Positions 32,032 through 42,560 of a stretch of DNA of 64,000 bases are shown here, in pieces; positions within the stretch are counted from its first letter, which is position 1, and each line of letters starts with the position of its first letter. The DNA lies in contig VSDK01018836.1 in NCBI GenBank assembly GCA_009767595.1, forward strand, positions 143,118 to 207,117. The letters are read 5' to 3'. The notes beneath the pieces are model-generated. The model saw nothing but the letters and a program-made list of their open reading frames with translations. It did not search any database and had not been told where the DNA came from. The DNA comes from Symbiodinium kawagutii. Lineage: Eukaryota > Sar > Dinophyceae > Suessiales > Symbiodiniaceae. The position numbers and the translations under genes are program-made.

Positions 32032-32157
32032 CTGCCATTTGATGAGTGGCCGCTCCTGGTAGCTCCCGTCCTCGCTACGTGCCACTGGGGAGCCGCGAGC
32101 CCTTCCCTCCCAACCACTGGTTGCACCCAGGAACTTCTCAGGTGCGCTGAATCGATC
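32032..32157 (-). CDS. Internal exon, unknown protein
   Basis: A 126-nt exon with acceptor TTCGCCAG then G and canonical donor ATGGCAG then GTGACC. It encodes DRFSAPEKFLGATSGWEGRA, then RGSPVARSEDGSYQERPLIK and WQ. The + strand is also open through the island, which lowers certainty. The family is not recognised. Confidence 0.45.
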
Positions 32158-32985
32158 CTGGCGAATTTTTGGGACGCCCTGCCCCCCCCCCGGGCCCCCT
32201 ATTCGTTCACATCATGGCGCAAGGGCACCCGGAGGAGAACCAACACATGGCAAGTGCACAGAACAAGCGCAACATGGTGAACACTACCATCCGATATGGC
32301 AGGTGGTCATAGGTCATCTCTCTTTCTCAAACACGCTGAAACCTCCATCTGATGGAAGTCGATCTTTGAAATGTCAAGCTGAACATCTCCTAGAGTCTTG
32401 ACAAAGAGAAACTGTAAAAGCCGGCCTCCCGGTCAAACCAAAGCGCGTGCGCGGCAACATTGTGCCTCAGAGATCATGGCAGGACGTGACTTAAATGTCT
32501 CAAATGGGTCACAAGTAGATAAAATCGGTTGGTAGTGCTAGGCTTTCCAAAAAAAACATCACTGAATCAACCATTTACCAAGAATGAGCAAGGTTTCAAT
32601 CCACCCAAACTCCTGTCATGAATGTCATACATGTCATACTTTTCAAGCCGGCACATGTGGCTCACAGTTCTGCTCATGTCACATATAAAAAACACCCCGA
32701 GAATCGAATCGAACACAGGTCTGATTTTTTTTCGTCAGGGGTTCACCTGAGGATTTGCCCCAACAGCCAGCCCATGCAAACAGCCAGCCCACGCGTTTGG
32801 TGACGACCATGCTGTCGGATGCTGAGCTGCTAGGTTGCTCTAGGTTCTGCGTGCGAATCTCTATCTATGGGAGGCAGTGTCAGACAATTCAAACAGTGGA
32901 ACTTTTCTGGTGTACCTCTACAGTACATGTTTTTTTGTCACAAGTGCCCTGAATACTGCCACAGCTTCGCATCGTTGCGACAACC
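32158..32985. other. Unassigned; 3' flank of the TIR-like gene
   Basis: A C10 run lies at about 32185-32194. No coding region is assigned. The part next to 32985 is the 3' flank of the - strand gene. No poly(A) run is seen directly after its stop. Confidence 0.45.
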
Positions 32986-34593
32986 TCACCATCCAGGTCG
33001 TTTCAGTAAAGACCTCATGGCAAACGCCGACAGCTGCCAGCACGCCGAAAGCAACAGCATGCAGGTTAGGAAGGTGCCAGCTTGAACTATGCGGCCATGG
33101 ACCTGTCGGGTCAGCAGGCAGATCGTCAGAATAGGAGACGAAGACAAGCACAGAATAGCTATGTTCTTCAAGATCTCGAGGCACATTTTGTTTGGCCTTC
33201 TCGAAAGTTTGCACAGAAGTATTAGGAAATCCTTGTTGCTTGGAGCTGCAATTAACCAAATTGACAGGCCCTCGAGAAGAAAACATGGAGCATCATATTT
33301 CCAACAAGAGCTTTCGTTGCCAAATTCCGATAGGAAGCTCACAGAGAGGTCCACAAAGGCCCACATGATCGGAGAAGTGACTGAAAGGACCCATGCTGTG
33401 GTAAACACGTTTTCACTGAGCTCGTGAGTCAAAATGTCTAACACTTGTGAACGCAACGTGTCCTCAAAAGCCTCCTCACTCCCAAACCAAACGTTCACAC
33501 ATTCCTTGACAATTTTCCGATCGCACATAAAAGCAGTGCCTGTAGAATCCACATGTTGCTGCTCACAACAAGCACTGCGAGTCCGGTCAAAGGAGATGGT
33601 CAACAATTGCTCTCTCATCACGTCCAAATGTTGGAAATAATTGCGGAAAGCACTCACAGCCGTGTAGGAAACCACAAAACCCAGGAGCGCAGCCCCAGCC
33701 ACCGGTATCAGAAACATATCTGCACAGTCAGTGTCCGGGGTGCAGGTCTCAAGAGGCAATGTTGTGAAAGGAAGGCCGAAAGCAAGGATGGTAAGGAAAA
33801 GTGCGATGGAAATGGGTCCCATGAAGGTGGGCCTGACAATCAGCACCTGGTCAGCTCGAGTTTGCCTGCTTCTGATGAAGGCTGCCAGCTCAAATAAACA
33901 CCAGAGTCTTTCTGTCCACGTTGGATCCCAAAGGATGAGCAAGGTGTCAGTTTTTTTCAAGAGTCCTGCGAGGCTAAAAATTGCCATGGTTTTCATTTTT
34001 TGGTCTGCTTGGCTAATGCAAATTCGATCCAAGAAAACAGGAGCTCGGGAACGCCAGAGTACGACTACCAAGGATGCAACAAGCCCACCTGAAAGAAGCG
34101 ACCAAGTGGTGAATTGAAGGCCATTTACTCCGCGGTCAAAACCCGGAAAAACGCCCAATGCATCCAGTATAGGCATGACCACAAAGGCCGTCAGGAAACT
34201 CAAGAAAACAGCAGTCCTGCCGTTGTAGAACAAGACCAATGTCATGATTTTCTTCCAATGGCCTCCATGCCAGGAATGGCTCCAAAAAGTGGGAATCTCG
34301 TCACTCCGTCGGCTCTTTTTGAAAAAATCATTGCCATTGTCATGAACTCCTTTACGAAGAGCTGAAGCACACTGCCGAAAAGCGCAAAAGGCCGGGGTAA
34401 CTCTGAGGACTTCTGGGTGAGTCACCTCCATCTTGGCAACTTCATGAGCAAGTCTGGGTGCCAAGATCTCAAAGTCCATTGGCGACTCGTCAGTGTTGGT
34501 GCTGTCGCTAGGAGACCCCTGGATGTCATCGATGGCATCTCTCTCTTGTGGGACTTCTAGAGATATCTTGCTTCTCTCCGACTGAAAGTCCAT
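32986..34593 (-). CDS. Multi-pass membrane protein with TIR-like domain
   Basis: An intronless 535-residue protein. I start it at the first real ATG (34593, MDFQSERSK); the longer frame begins with GTG and contains a spliced-leader-like string. Motif FWSHSWHGGHWKK at about 120-132 and FLDRICISQADQK near 205, then LLILWDPTWTERLWCLFELA, form a TIR-like box series (SHSW, LDxxCIxQ, RLWCxxEL). Two hydrophobic segments separate SHSW from LDRICISQ, and at least four more follow the TIR-like part, including LTILAFGLPF and FLTCMLLLSACW. I recall many Symbiodiniaceae proteins with this arrangement, function unknown. TIR domains bind protein partners or cleave NAD; neither activity can be read here. It has no introns while its neighbours do, which fits retroposition. 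Confidence 0.85.
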   Translation of the reverse strand: MDFQSERSKISLEVPQERDAIDDIQGSPSDSTNTDESPMDFEILAPRLAHEVAKMEVTHPEVLRVTPAFCAFRQCASALRKGVHDNGNDFFKKSRRSDEIPTFWSHSWHGGHWKKIMTLVLFYNGRTAVFLSFLTAFVVMPILDALGVFPGFDRGVNGLQFTTWSLLSGGLVASLVVVLWRSRAPVFLDRICISQADQKMKTMAIFSLAGLLKKTDTLLILWDPTWTERLWCLFELAAFIRSRQTRADQVLIVRPTFMGPISIALFLTILAFGLPFTTLPLETCTPDTDCADMFLIPVAGAALLGFVVSYTAVSAFRNYFQHLDVMREQLLTISFDRTRSACCEQQHVDSTGTAFMCDRKIVKECVNVWFGSEEAFEDTLRSQVLDILTHELSENVFTTAWVLSVTSPIMWAFVDLSVSFLSEFGNESSCWKYDAPCFLLEGLSIWLIAAPSNKDFLILLCKLSRRPNKMCLEILKNIAILCLSSSPILTICLLTRQVHGRIVQAGTFLTCMLLLSACWQLSAFAMRSLLKRPGW

Positions 34594-34620
34594 TGGGCCA
34601 CGGAAAAAAATGATTATGCT

Positions 34621-34640
34621 CTTGAGCCAACGGCAAACCG
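34621..34640 (-). promoter_or_regulatory. Spliced-leader-like remnant upstream of TIR-like gene
   Basis: On the - strand the 20 nt read CGGTTTGCCGTTGGCTCAAG. The last ten, TTGGCTCAAG, equal the 3' end of the dinoflagellate spliced leader, and GCC with CGGT fits its 5' half with small indels. It sits 27 nt before the ATG at 34593, as a leader plus short 5' UTR would. This suggests the gene is a reinserted cDNA of a trans-spliced mRNA. Confidence 0.5.
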
Positions 34641-35650
34641 ATGGTTGAGAATCAGCAGCTACCAACGACACCTAGTGACCTTAAATTACCCAGAATTACC
34701 AATACATGCATGGTAATAAGAACAATAGCAATAATTTGTTCAAATAGCAACAACTATATATAGTGATACTATCAACTATTAACAAGATGACTATAATAAT
34801 GTCTGGAAATATACTATGATGGTAATCGTCAATGAAAAAAACAATCGAGAGTCCAAGATCACCATGCACAGCCAAATTGGCTTTCCTCAAAAACGCTCGC
34901 GCCGTACCTCAAAGGCTCCTCATCATCGTCCAGAGTTTGCAAGTCGTTCGGCTGATTCAAGGCCTGGTGACGCTCGGTTCCCAAGCGCGGTCACGTTTGG
35001 TGGAAGGCCGGTGACGGAGCACAGCCGATGGCACGCTCCCAACTACACCATGCGGTGTGATCGATAAGTGTGAATGGGGGAACCACATCCAAGTTGTGGA
35101 CATTTTTTTGGCCAAAGCAAATAGAAATAACAAAATATAACAAAAAATACATATAAAAGTGCAAAAGTATCTGTAGGGCTGCCATCATCCACCGTGCGCG
35201 GTAATGGCCTACTCACCTTTCAAAATTCATGATTTGCCCCAATGTAGAACATGAGCAAAAATCTTCATGTAGATGGTCGACCATGCTTCGCCGAGCATTT
35301 CCCAAGCCATGTGCCCACAATGGCACCCAGAAGTGGGACTCATCATCCAACCCCCAAATTTAGAGAGAAAACACGGCAGCTACAACTGACAAAATCTGAG
35401 AAAATCAGGGGTGGTGCATAGCTGCAACATGCTTCAATTCAAGGATCTCTGATTAACCAGACTTGGCAGGCACCTCTCCCTCAGTTGTTTTCGGCATCCC
35501 CACGCTGTAGAGCGTGTCTTCATTGGCCGGTGCGCAGCAGAATTTCTGCACCGTTCCTCAGAGAAGGGGCAGCTGCGAAAAGTTTCGGAAAGGACTGTGG
35601 TTGGCTGCTTGGTAGATTGTACTATCTTAGTTGGTCGTAGTTAGGTTCTT
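34641..35650. other. AT-rich flank and ambiguous GC island
   Basis: AT-rich at 34680-34850. An island at 34870-35060 is open in two + frames (FPSAVTFGGRPVTEHSRWHA in one), unresolved. The stretch 35100-35650 shows nothing clear. Confidence 0.35.
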
Positions 35651-35725
35651 TGGGTGGCTGCTGGCTGGTTGGTAGGCAGGTTGGTAGGCAGGTTGGTAGG
35701 CAGGTTGGTAGGCAGGTTGGTAGAT
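35651..35725. repeat. 12-bp minisatellite
   Basis: About five copies of TTGGTAGGCAGG in tandem, preceded and followed by related GGCTGGTTGG and GTTGGTAGATTGG. Confidence 0.9.
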
Positions 35726-36446
35726 TGGAAGTTGCTAGGGCGGAGATTCGCTGCTTCTTTCGGCCCAGCGGCCACCTGTGACCAGCAGCTGGTGATGGAT
35801 ATGGATTTGGCATGGCTGTTTGGCAGCAAGGCCCTCGGAATTCAAAACTGTGGGGTTGCCCTCACTCGAACTGGTACGAATTCACAACTAATTACGTCCC
35901 AACGAAAACCGTGCACCTGTTGTAACCGTTATAAGAAAGATCGCAATAAGTTCTAAGTCTCAAAAAAAAAGTATTGCGGAACTTTGAGTATAACATCTCT
36001 CTTCGCTGCTCCCAGCATGCCAGCACGTCCAAGTCCAAACGGCAGGATACCTTTTTTGACAAAACATACATGGAAGATCGCACATTGAATGCCTTTCTTG
36101 GGATGTACGTCATCACTGTAAAACGTGAATCAGCATTCACCATGAAATTCTCAATGTTCAAATTCCTTTCTAACCAATATAGAATTCATTTGCGATCAGC
36201 ACTAATCACCCTTAAGAATCTTAAGAATCATGAATGGGCATTGACACATATCAAATCCAGTACTAGAACCACCTAGTTGACGATGCTGATACCAGCCTAC
36301 TCATAGTCCTTATTCATGACTGCAACCACCTACTAAAGGATGATTATAAACCTCAGAGTGAGTTCTGAACTGGTGGTTGAGGATTAAGTCATAGGTTAAA
36401 TAACCCACTAATATGACTCATAGGAGTGAAATAAACCATAATAAAC
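35726..36446. other. Unassigned
   Basis: A 100-codon + strand frame at 35974-36276 has unremarkable AT-rich composition and no motif. I do not call it a gene. The rest is AT-rich. Confidence 0.35.
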
Positions 36447-36553
36447 CCATTTGGTGGCTTCTCAAAATAGGGAACCCAAAAAAGGGATGGTTTATGACTA
36501 TAAATGGCTCATATTGGATGATTTGAGGGATCCCTATTTTGAGAAACATCCAT
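36447..36553. mobile_element. Snap-back element family IR-A, copy 7
   Basis: The left arm TTGGTGGCTTCTCAAAATAG, the core TATGACTATAAATGGCTCAT with TTGGATGATTTGAGGG and the right arm CCCTATTTTGAGAAACATCC form a near-complete IR-A element. Confidence 0.8.
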
Positions 36554-36648
36554 TTTTCAATAAACCATGAGTTGTTTAATTAACCTCATATGAGTCAAAT
36601 GGGATGCATGACTTAAACATACTCAAATGAATAAAGCATTACAGTAAC

Positions 36649-36769
36649 ATATGGCTATGGGTCAAAACCCTGTACCCTTGGTTCCCCTATCATTCACCAT
36701 TGTTTCCCTTGTTATTACTGGTCATAATCCCCCATTATTGGTTGGTTGATATTGACCCATGGCCATATG
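36649..36769. mobile_element. Snap-back element family IR-C, complete, inverted
   Basis: Arms CATATGGCTATGGGTCAA and TTGACCCATGGCCATATG are near-perfect inverted repeats 121 bp end to end. The core is the reverse of the copy at 18242 (CCCTGTACCCTTGGTTCCCC, CCCCCATTATTGGTTGG). Confidence 0.85.
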
Positions 36770-37599
36770 GGATAAACCACTTATTTAAGCTCCACGCATC
36801 CCATGATCTTCTTAAACCCATAGGTTGATGCTCCGCTGTGAGCCGGCTCAGGCCCCAGGCTTCGCTCGCAAACTTCGGGGCCTACCACAATGGCAAGGCC
36901 ACGGTAGATGGTTGGGTTGTTGGCAGCAGTGTTGATTGATCAGGTTGCAGCATGGCTAACCATCATTAATGGTTGATCCTTGTTGATTCATGGTCAAGTT
37001 TGCTCACCTTTGGGCAAAGAAGCGCTTCTTCCAAGCATGATCATGACGGTTTACCTCCCTCCAAACACAGAAGTTCAAGAAAACATGCGCGAAAAAACAG
37101 CGCAAATGGTTCATCAATTCATTCGCAAACGCTTTCTGTGGGCAATGTTTTGGGTCCATGTCTACTATTCACTTGCTGCGTTAGCCTACTCTGAATTGCT
37201 GGTGACCTAGTTAGCATGATGGTCCGGCTTACCAGTCAACCACTAGGATCACAATTAACAAGCTGATGCACCGGTAGCTGGACATACAACCTTAGAGCTA
37301 ATCCAGGAATCCCACGTTTGGAAAGTACTTGCCCTAGAATTGCTTGGGCTCACGACCACTAAGTTTCCAGTAGATGCATCTATTCTTGAATAAAAAACAT
37401 CGCAATAATGCAGCAAAGAAAAGGTCAGATCATGTTAGATGCTAGGTCTGATTGTTTGATGGTTAAGAATGATTGATAATGGTCATTTGATGGCTGATAG
37501 TGGTTGATTAATGATGGATTATGGACACCATTAATCTGGCATCTAATCACCATGATCAATACCGATCACTATGGCATTAACGATGGATTATGGTTATTA
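36770..37599. other. Unassigned
   Basis: A small GC-rich patch at 36830-36910 (AGCCGGCTCAGGCCCCAGGC) may hold an exon end but no frame stands out. The rest is GATTGATAATGG-type low complexity. Confidence 0.4.
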
Positions 37600-37800
37600 G
37601 ATGGTCAGTGGTGGTTGCTTTTTGTCAGTAGCGCTGGCTGTCGGTGGAGCTACCCGAGACCAACCCGCCGCATACCCGCCTGTCACCAACGAGAACGCTG
37701 CGCCAATGGCCTGGAGAATGGTGAAATCCACCGGGGAAAGCCCGCAACAATGTGGCCATTTGAAGTGAACCTTCCAGGTGCCACCGGTGAAAACTACCGG
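37600..37800 (-). CDS. Probable exon, unknown protein
   Basis: The - strand reads KPVVFTGGTWKVHFKWPHCC, then GLSPVDFTILQAIGAAFSLV and TGGYAAGWSRVAPPTASATD. A GTAGCTCC donor after GGTCTCGG may end it near 37672. The middle is mildly hydrophobic. The composition is strongly protein-like; the family is not recognised. Confidence 0.5.
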
Positions 37801-38375
37801 TTTCACAACATGAGTTTCTTTTAAAGTGGATCTTCCAGTCGAATGTGTCAGAAGTGATCATAGTGAGGAACAATTGAATACTTCCTGTTAAGCCTAAAGT
37901 TCAGAGACCAACTTGACAGAGTACAAAGCTATTTCTGGGCTGTTCCTGACGGCAAGCAGTGGCCAATGATAGCGGATACCTATCAGTCAACAACCAGTCA
38001 GTTTGGTAATTTGATTGATAACTTCCATAAAAGTTGTGCTTTTTTTGTTGACTGATGAAATACCATATATATAAATGAAGTTTGATTAGATTCAATTATG
38101 AACCCATTAATCGACAAATCTATCTGGGGGGAAACACGGTCACCATTCACTGGTAATTTGGCTACATGGTCGTCGGAGTCTTGTCACAAATCTAATGGTG
38201 ACAAACAGCCCAGAATGGGGTCATTGGTGGTTAGTAAACATCTGGCAATAAATATGGTCACCTCTGGCAATCAGGGAGATTGTATAAGAATAGTGGTGGC
38301 TCGTGACCATCTGCATACATAAGTTTAGTGGCTGAGAATAGCTACCTGCTATTCTTGGGGATATTACCCACTCAC
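37801..38375. other. Noncoding, no feature
   Basis: No convincing coding region or repeat. AT-rich patches near 38060-38100. Confidence 0.5.
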
Positions 38376-38727
38376 ACAGCGGCATGGCAGCTGTCTTGGA
38401 TCGCCAGATCTTAGGTCCGCCAAATGGGACTGTCCAAGTGGTGCTCCCACCCGACACTTTCTTGGTTTCGCGTAGGTGAAGCACAAAGTATTGAGGGACG
38501 TCTCATTGGCTGAAGCTGACATGGTAGTCACCTGGTAGGACCAGAGACAGTTCCGGAACTTGAGGGCCCAATGGGCCAGAAATATAGCGACCACCATTCC
38601 TTTTGCTCGGCGACCCATCCGCCGGTGAGCCGTCATCCCCAGGTGAAACTAAGACGCCATTCGCAAGCACCAACCAAACCATGGCCGCTTTGCTGGTGGA
38701 GTTACCTCTGGAATCCGCAGCAATCAT
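38376..38727 (-). pseudogene. Exon interrupted by one in-frame TGA
   Basis: One - strand frame reads SKAAMVWLVLANGVLVSPGD, GGRYISGPLGPQVPELSLVL and PGDYHVSFSQ. A TGA follows, and then the same frame continues DVPQYFVLHLRETKKVSGGS and TTWTVPFGGPKIWRSKTAAM to a GTGAGT donor. Protein-like composition on both sides argues for a single nonsense change, for example CGA to TGA. Selenocysteine or recoding is possible but unsupported. I recall similar phrases (SGPLGP.VPELSLVLPGDY) in Symbiodiniaceae proteins, unverified. Upstream, 38740-38800 on the same strand may be another exon (MAVARMSKAQPLKPCPVL). Confidence 0.5.
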
Positions 38728-38980
38728 GGCAGGACATCAGCACGGGACATGGCTTCAGCGGCTGCGCCTTGGACATCCGCGCCACTGCCATGGTGTGCTT
38801 GCATGAGAGTGATCCATGCAGGGGACCAATGCCCAGCCATCAATTTTTTTTCCAACGCCATCCCGGAGGTTCAGCTGGGCTGAGGGCGAGCAGGGGGCTC
38901 ACTCAAAGCGGAACCGCCCCAGCGATCAATGATTACATTCTGCCCAGCAATCACTGATCCCGCTCCGTCATAATCAAATC

Positions 38981-40044
38981 TTGCTGGTGCAAAATGTTGT
39001 TAATGATGCGTTTCATGTATTTGTGCAGACTTTAGCTTTAAAACATTACTTCCTGGTGATCCGTGTAGAACAAAACGGGATTTCAATTTACTACCTCGGT
39101 TTGGAAGTAATCGATCTCAACCAACCATTGTTGGAGGGAAAATGCCAAGATTCCATTATTAGTGATGGTAAATAAGCTTTTCTTGCCTATGTTCCTCCAA
39201 CCCCGCCTATCCCTTCAGCAACGGTTGATGGCTCTTGTGATTTGCAGCCTCTCATTGTGCCAGCAACCCCAGGCCACATTTCAACATGCTTTCCAACCTT
39301 TATGCACCGATTTACTGTGAAACGCTGGGGTGGTACAATCGACGTATAGCATTACCTTGACTTCTTGCAGAACCTTTGGTCCCGTGGGATAAGATACCGG
39401 AGCTGGTGCACGACAACAACCACATTCAACTCCCGGAACACGTCAAGCTACACTACACAATGGGGGTATGGTGATACGTTTCGATTTTCGAAACATGCAT
39501 GGATGCATAAGCCAAAAAATGCCCCAAAAGTGTTGAGTTTTTTCTATTGTTCCTGATGCCAGTGGGGATGGTTGCGTTGCAACGGATGTTTGTAAGTCCA
39601 ATCAGTACCACATGGGATGTCAACTTTCCACCTGGCAAGTGCTACCCCATTGCCGAGAACAAGCGGCCCAAAACGCAAAGGGCCAGGATCAGAGCTCCAA
39701 CGCTTTGGAAGTTCAGAAAGCGAAAGCTGGACCTCAACGCGACGTGGGACTTGGCCAACCATGTCCACCAGAACCAATATATTGAATTATGCTTACATGA
39801 GCTATAAACCTTGTAGCCAGGGCATGGCATACCATTCTGTGATACCTACAGTATATTGCTGTGCGAGGGTGGTGGTAACACCAACCTCACGTCTCATCGT
39901 GTCCCATCTGGGCCACCGGCAGTGCTTGGAAAGATGTCTCCTGGAGGACTGACAGCGGTAGCGTTTCCAGTTGGGCGCTTCCCAAGCATGGTTCAAATCT
40001 TGGCTACCTTTGCCTGGGTGTCCAAAGGGTTCGCAACAGGATAA
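38981..40044 (+). CDS. Probable multi-exon or decayed gene, unknown
   Basis: Successive + strand pieces look coding. The first is HYFLVIRVEQNGISIYYLGL then EVIDLNQPLLEGKCQDSIIS, ending at a GTAAAT donor near 39171. The second is an exon at 39371-39465 with acceptor CTTCTTGCAG and donor GGGG then GTATGG, reading EPLVPWDKIPELVHDNNHIQ and LPEHVKLHYTMG. From 39547 to about 39807 three frames are open, including DVNFPPGKCYPIAENKRPKT, and I cannot choose. 39920-40044 reads GKMSPGGLTAVAFPVGRFPS and ends in a stop. No family is recognised. Frame changes could be introns or mutations. Confidence 0.4.
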
Positions 40045-41765
40045 GATATCATTTGCTACCAGGATAAGACACAAGGCTTGCTATGCTTCATCGTGGTTGA
40101 ACATAGTTAACACATCTTTGTGAAGGGGCTTCGAGCGGGTTTGCCCCGAAACGCAGGCAGCGTTTACCGGAGAAAACGGCTTGCCGTGATTGATCATGGT
40201 TGACAAGGAACAAAACTGGCCAATGATAGGGTTCATGATGGCTCCCAGCGGCTCAATGGGAAATGATCGCTTTCAAGGGCATGATTGCAGCAAACATAGG
40301 CATCAAGCTACAAATGCAGGCTGCTGCAGGCTGCAGCGACAACGGAACGTAACGGGGCTACAGTATCACTGCAAAGTCCCAGAAACAACATGTATAACAT
40401 TTTGCTGGGCGTTTATAATTCATCATGATATTTGGCTGCATCTTCTCACTCAGTTGGGCAATGGTAAAATTCCTTTCTGGGTTTGTTGACTACTCAGTGT
40501 AGTGTAGAGGGACGAGTGAAAGGAAAAACAGGGCCGGCAATGGTTGGCAATGCGAGACTGTTATGACAAATTTGGGTGGGGACACTGCGGATGCTTGTGG
40601 TGAAAGTGGAAGTTGCTTTTCTTCTTCGACTACTGTGTGCTACCACCACTGCCACAACGGCCACCACTGCCACTCCACCTCCTCTACGACAATCACTACG
40701 ATTGCCATTACCATTAGCACTGCTACTGCCACTAATACTGCTGCTTTTGCTATTGCCACTGCTGCGAAAAGGATTGTCTACCATTATCATCAACATGATT
40801 GTCAATGATGGTAATTACCATTATTCTCGGTAATTATTGTCAGTACTATTTTTTTGTCTATACTGACACTTACCGGCATTCTAGATCTCACATGGAACCT
40901 AGCAACCCACCACCGGCCGGAAAAAAATAACAAAGGACCTATCTTCAAACGATTGCTTCGTTTGGTGATTCAAGGCTAGTCCAAATCAGTTGCAAGCTGG
41001 GCAAAACCCCACATCCACGTGGGTTTGACACGAAGCTATGACTCGGTGGGCATAGAGCCAATACAAACATATTGCACGTGGCACCTTATGACCGATGTGG
41101 GGCCGTGATGCGCTGCTTCGAAAACAGACCATGATGAGATATGATGATGAGTTATTTGCAACAGGAACAGTTTTGAAGGTACCGCCATCGATGAGCCAGC
41201 TGATCTGAGCTCAGAATCCAAGTAAATCACCATTATTTGAGCAATGTTTGCTTGGTCAATGATAGTAGTTGTCCACACAATAGTATACCCCCCCCATTTT
41301 TTGTTTTTAAGGGGGGGGGGTCAGCTTTGCAATTGTATATCTGAAATCTGGGCTCTCCCCTAAGGCCTCTTTCCTTTCCTTTCCTTTCCATGGTATCACG
41401 ACAGGCTTCTGATGGCATCATACTAAATTTAAATTAGCCCTATTTAAAATCAGTAAGGGGAAATCTGATAATTTCGGAATTTTCTGGAAATTATTTGCAG
41501 CTATTGTGAATGCCATCCTATTATTGCAACTGCGCTGGAGCAAGTTGACATTCTGTAATTGAAAATCAATAAGGGCTAATTTAAATTGAGTAAGGGCTAA
41601 AAAATCCAGATCTGGAAATTATTTGCAGCTATTGCAAGCGTTTCACTATTGTGGATACATTAAGCCAGAAGTTATTACTATTCATTGTTTAGACACTCAT
41701 AGCTTCGTAAACCGCTATCATTTGACTAAAGGTGTGTGTACTTCTAAGCCATGAACAACGTCCAC
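40045..41765. other. Noncoding with simple repeats
   Basis: CCACTGCCA-type trinucleotide-like low complexity lies at about 40625-40775. A C-run and a G10 run flank ATTTTTTGTTTTTAA at about 41288-41320, a possible slipped hairpin. A (TTTCC)n run follows at about 41368. Between 41430 and 41690 a ~130-bp segment is duplicated: GGAAATTATTTGCAGCTATT occurs twice, with TAAGGG motifs. No gene is seen. Confidence 0.6.
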
Positions 41766-41886
41766 CGAGCAGCATCTGCAGTGCATCCCTGGCGCGGATG
41801 AGTCCTGATGGGCAGCTCCTCCAGCAATCGCCTCTTCAATCTTCTCCTTGCCCTCACAGCGCTCGGTCTTGGACCGAAAATCACAG
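41766..41886 (-). CDS. Internal exon, unknown protein
   Basis: A 121-nt exon with acceptor TTAACACAG and donor GCTCG then GTGGAC. It encodes CDFRSKTERCEGKEKIEEAI, then AGGAAHQDSSAPGMHCRCCS. The composition is protein-like, with five cysteines. A + strand frame (SSNRLFNLLLALTALGLGPK) is also open but lacks comparable splice support. The family is not recognised. Confidence 0.55.
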
Positions 41887-41899
41887 CTGTGTTAACTGG

Positions 41900-42136
41900 C
41901 GGCCATGGGTCAAGCAGTTAACCAACCAACCAATGGTTAATAATAGTTGGTTAATGGTTGATAATAATGGATGATAACCAACAATAATAGGGGATATATA
42001 CCAGCTATATATGGCGAGTTGGGTCAAGGCTTTAACCAACCAATTTCATGGTGGTCAATAAGCAACAATAATAAGGAAACCAACGGTTAATGATAGGGGA
42101 ACCAGGGGTACGGGGTGAACTGACCCACAGCCAACT
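41900..42136. mobile_element. IR-C elements, two copies or nested
   Basis: GGCGGCCATGGGTCAAGCAG starts one left arm. A second left-arm-like string, GAGTTGGGTCAAGGCTTTAA, occurs near 42014. The right side has GGTTAATGATAGGGGAACCA, GGGGTACGGGG and TGACCCACAGCCA. The length, twice that of a single element, suggests nesting or tandem insertion. Confidence 0.65.
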
Positions 42137-42429
42137 GTGTTGACCAAACAGGAGCAACCACATTCTGAGTCATTCATGGGAATGTCGTAGGTTGTTTATG
42201 GCTTAATTTGGTTAGTTATCAGTGCGTGTTCTGATATTCACATACGCATCGTGTTTTTTCCATCACCATCTCGAGTGAGACTGGCAAAGGCAGAGGCGAG
42301 CAATATGGAAAAAAATACTAAAATCATCAGCACACACACATATCGCACATCTCAATTGATAGATAAATAAATATATATAGGTATATAAAAATATATATTT
42401 AAATATGATTGTATATGCACATCCGTTTG

Positions 42430-42560
42430 CCCTGGCCCTGGCGCCCCAGTCCGTGGTGTCTCCGGGTCGCGCCTGCGCAGCATGGCCTTCCAAACCAGCG
42501 ACGAAGGCTTGCGCCTGCCAATCGTTCACTGCTTCAATGCTCACCTCGCTGTGGCAGCTG
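42430..42560 (-). CDS. Probable internal exon, unknown protein
   Basis: The - strand reads CHSEVSIEAVNDWQAQAFVA, then GLEGHAAQARPGDTTDWGAR. It may end at a GC-type donor (GGCCAGG then GCAAAC) and begin after AG in GCTGCCACAG. The GC-rich island sits amid AT-rich DNA. The family is not recognised. Confidence 0.5.

Noticed and set aside
34594..34671. Extending the TIR-like protein to the longer N-terminus
   Set aside because: The extension begins with GTG and translates the spliced-leader-like string; the first ATG is at 34593.
38500..38510. Selenocysteine at the TGA in the - strand exon
   Set aside because: No SECIS-like element was identified and the context is not a redox motif; a nonsense change is simpler.
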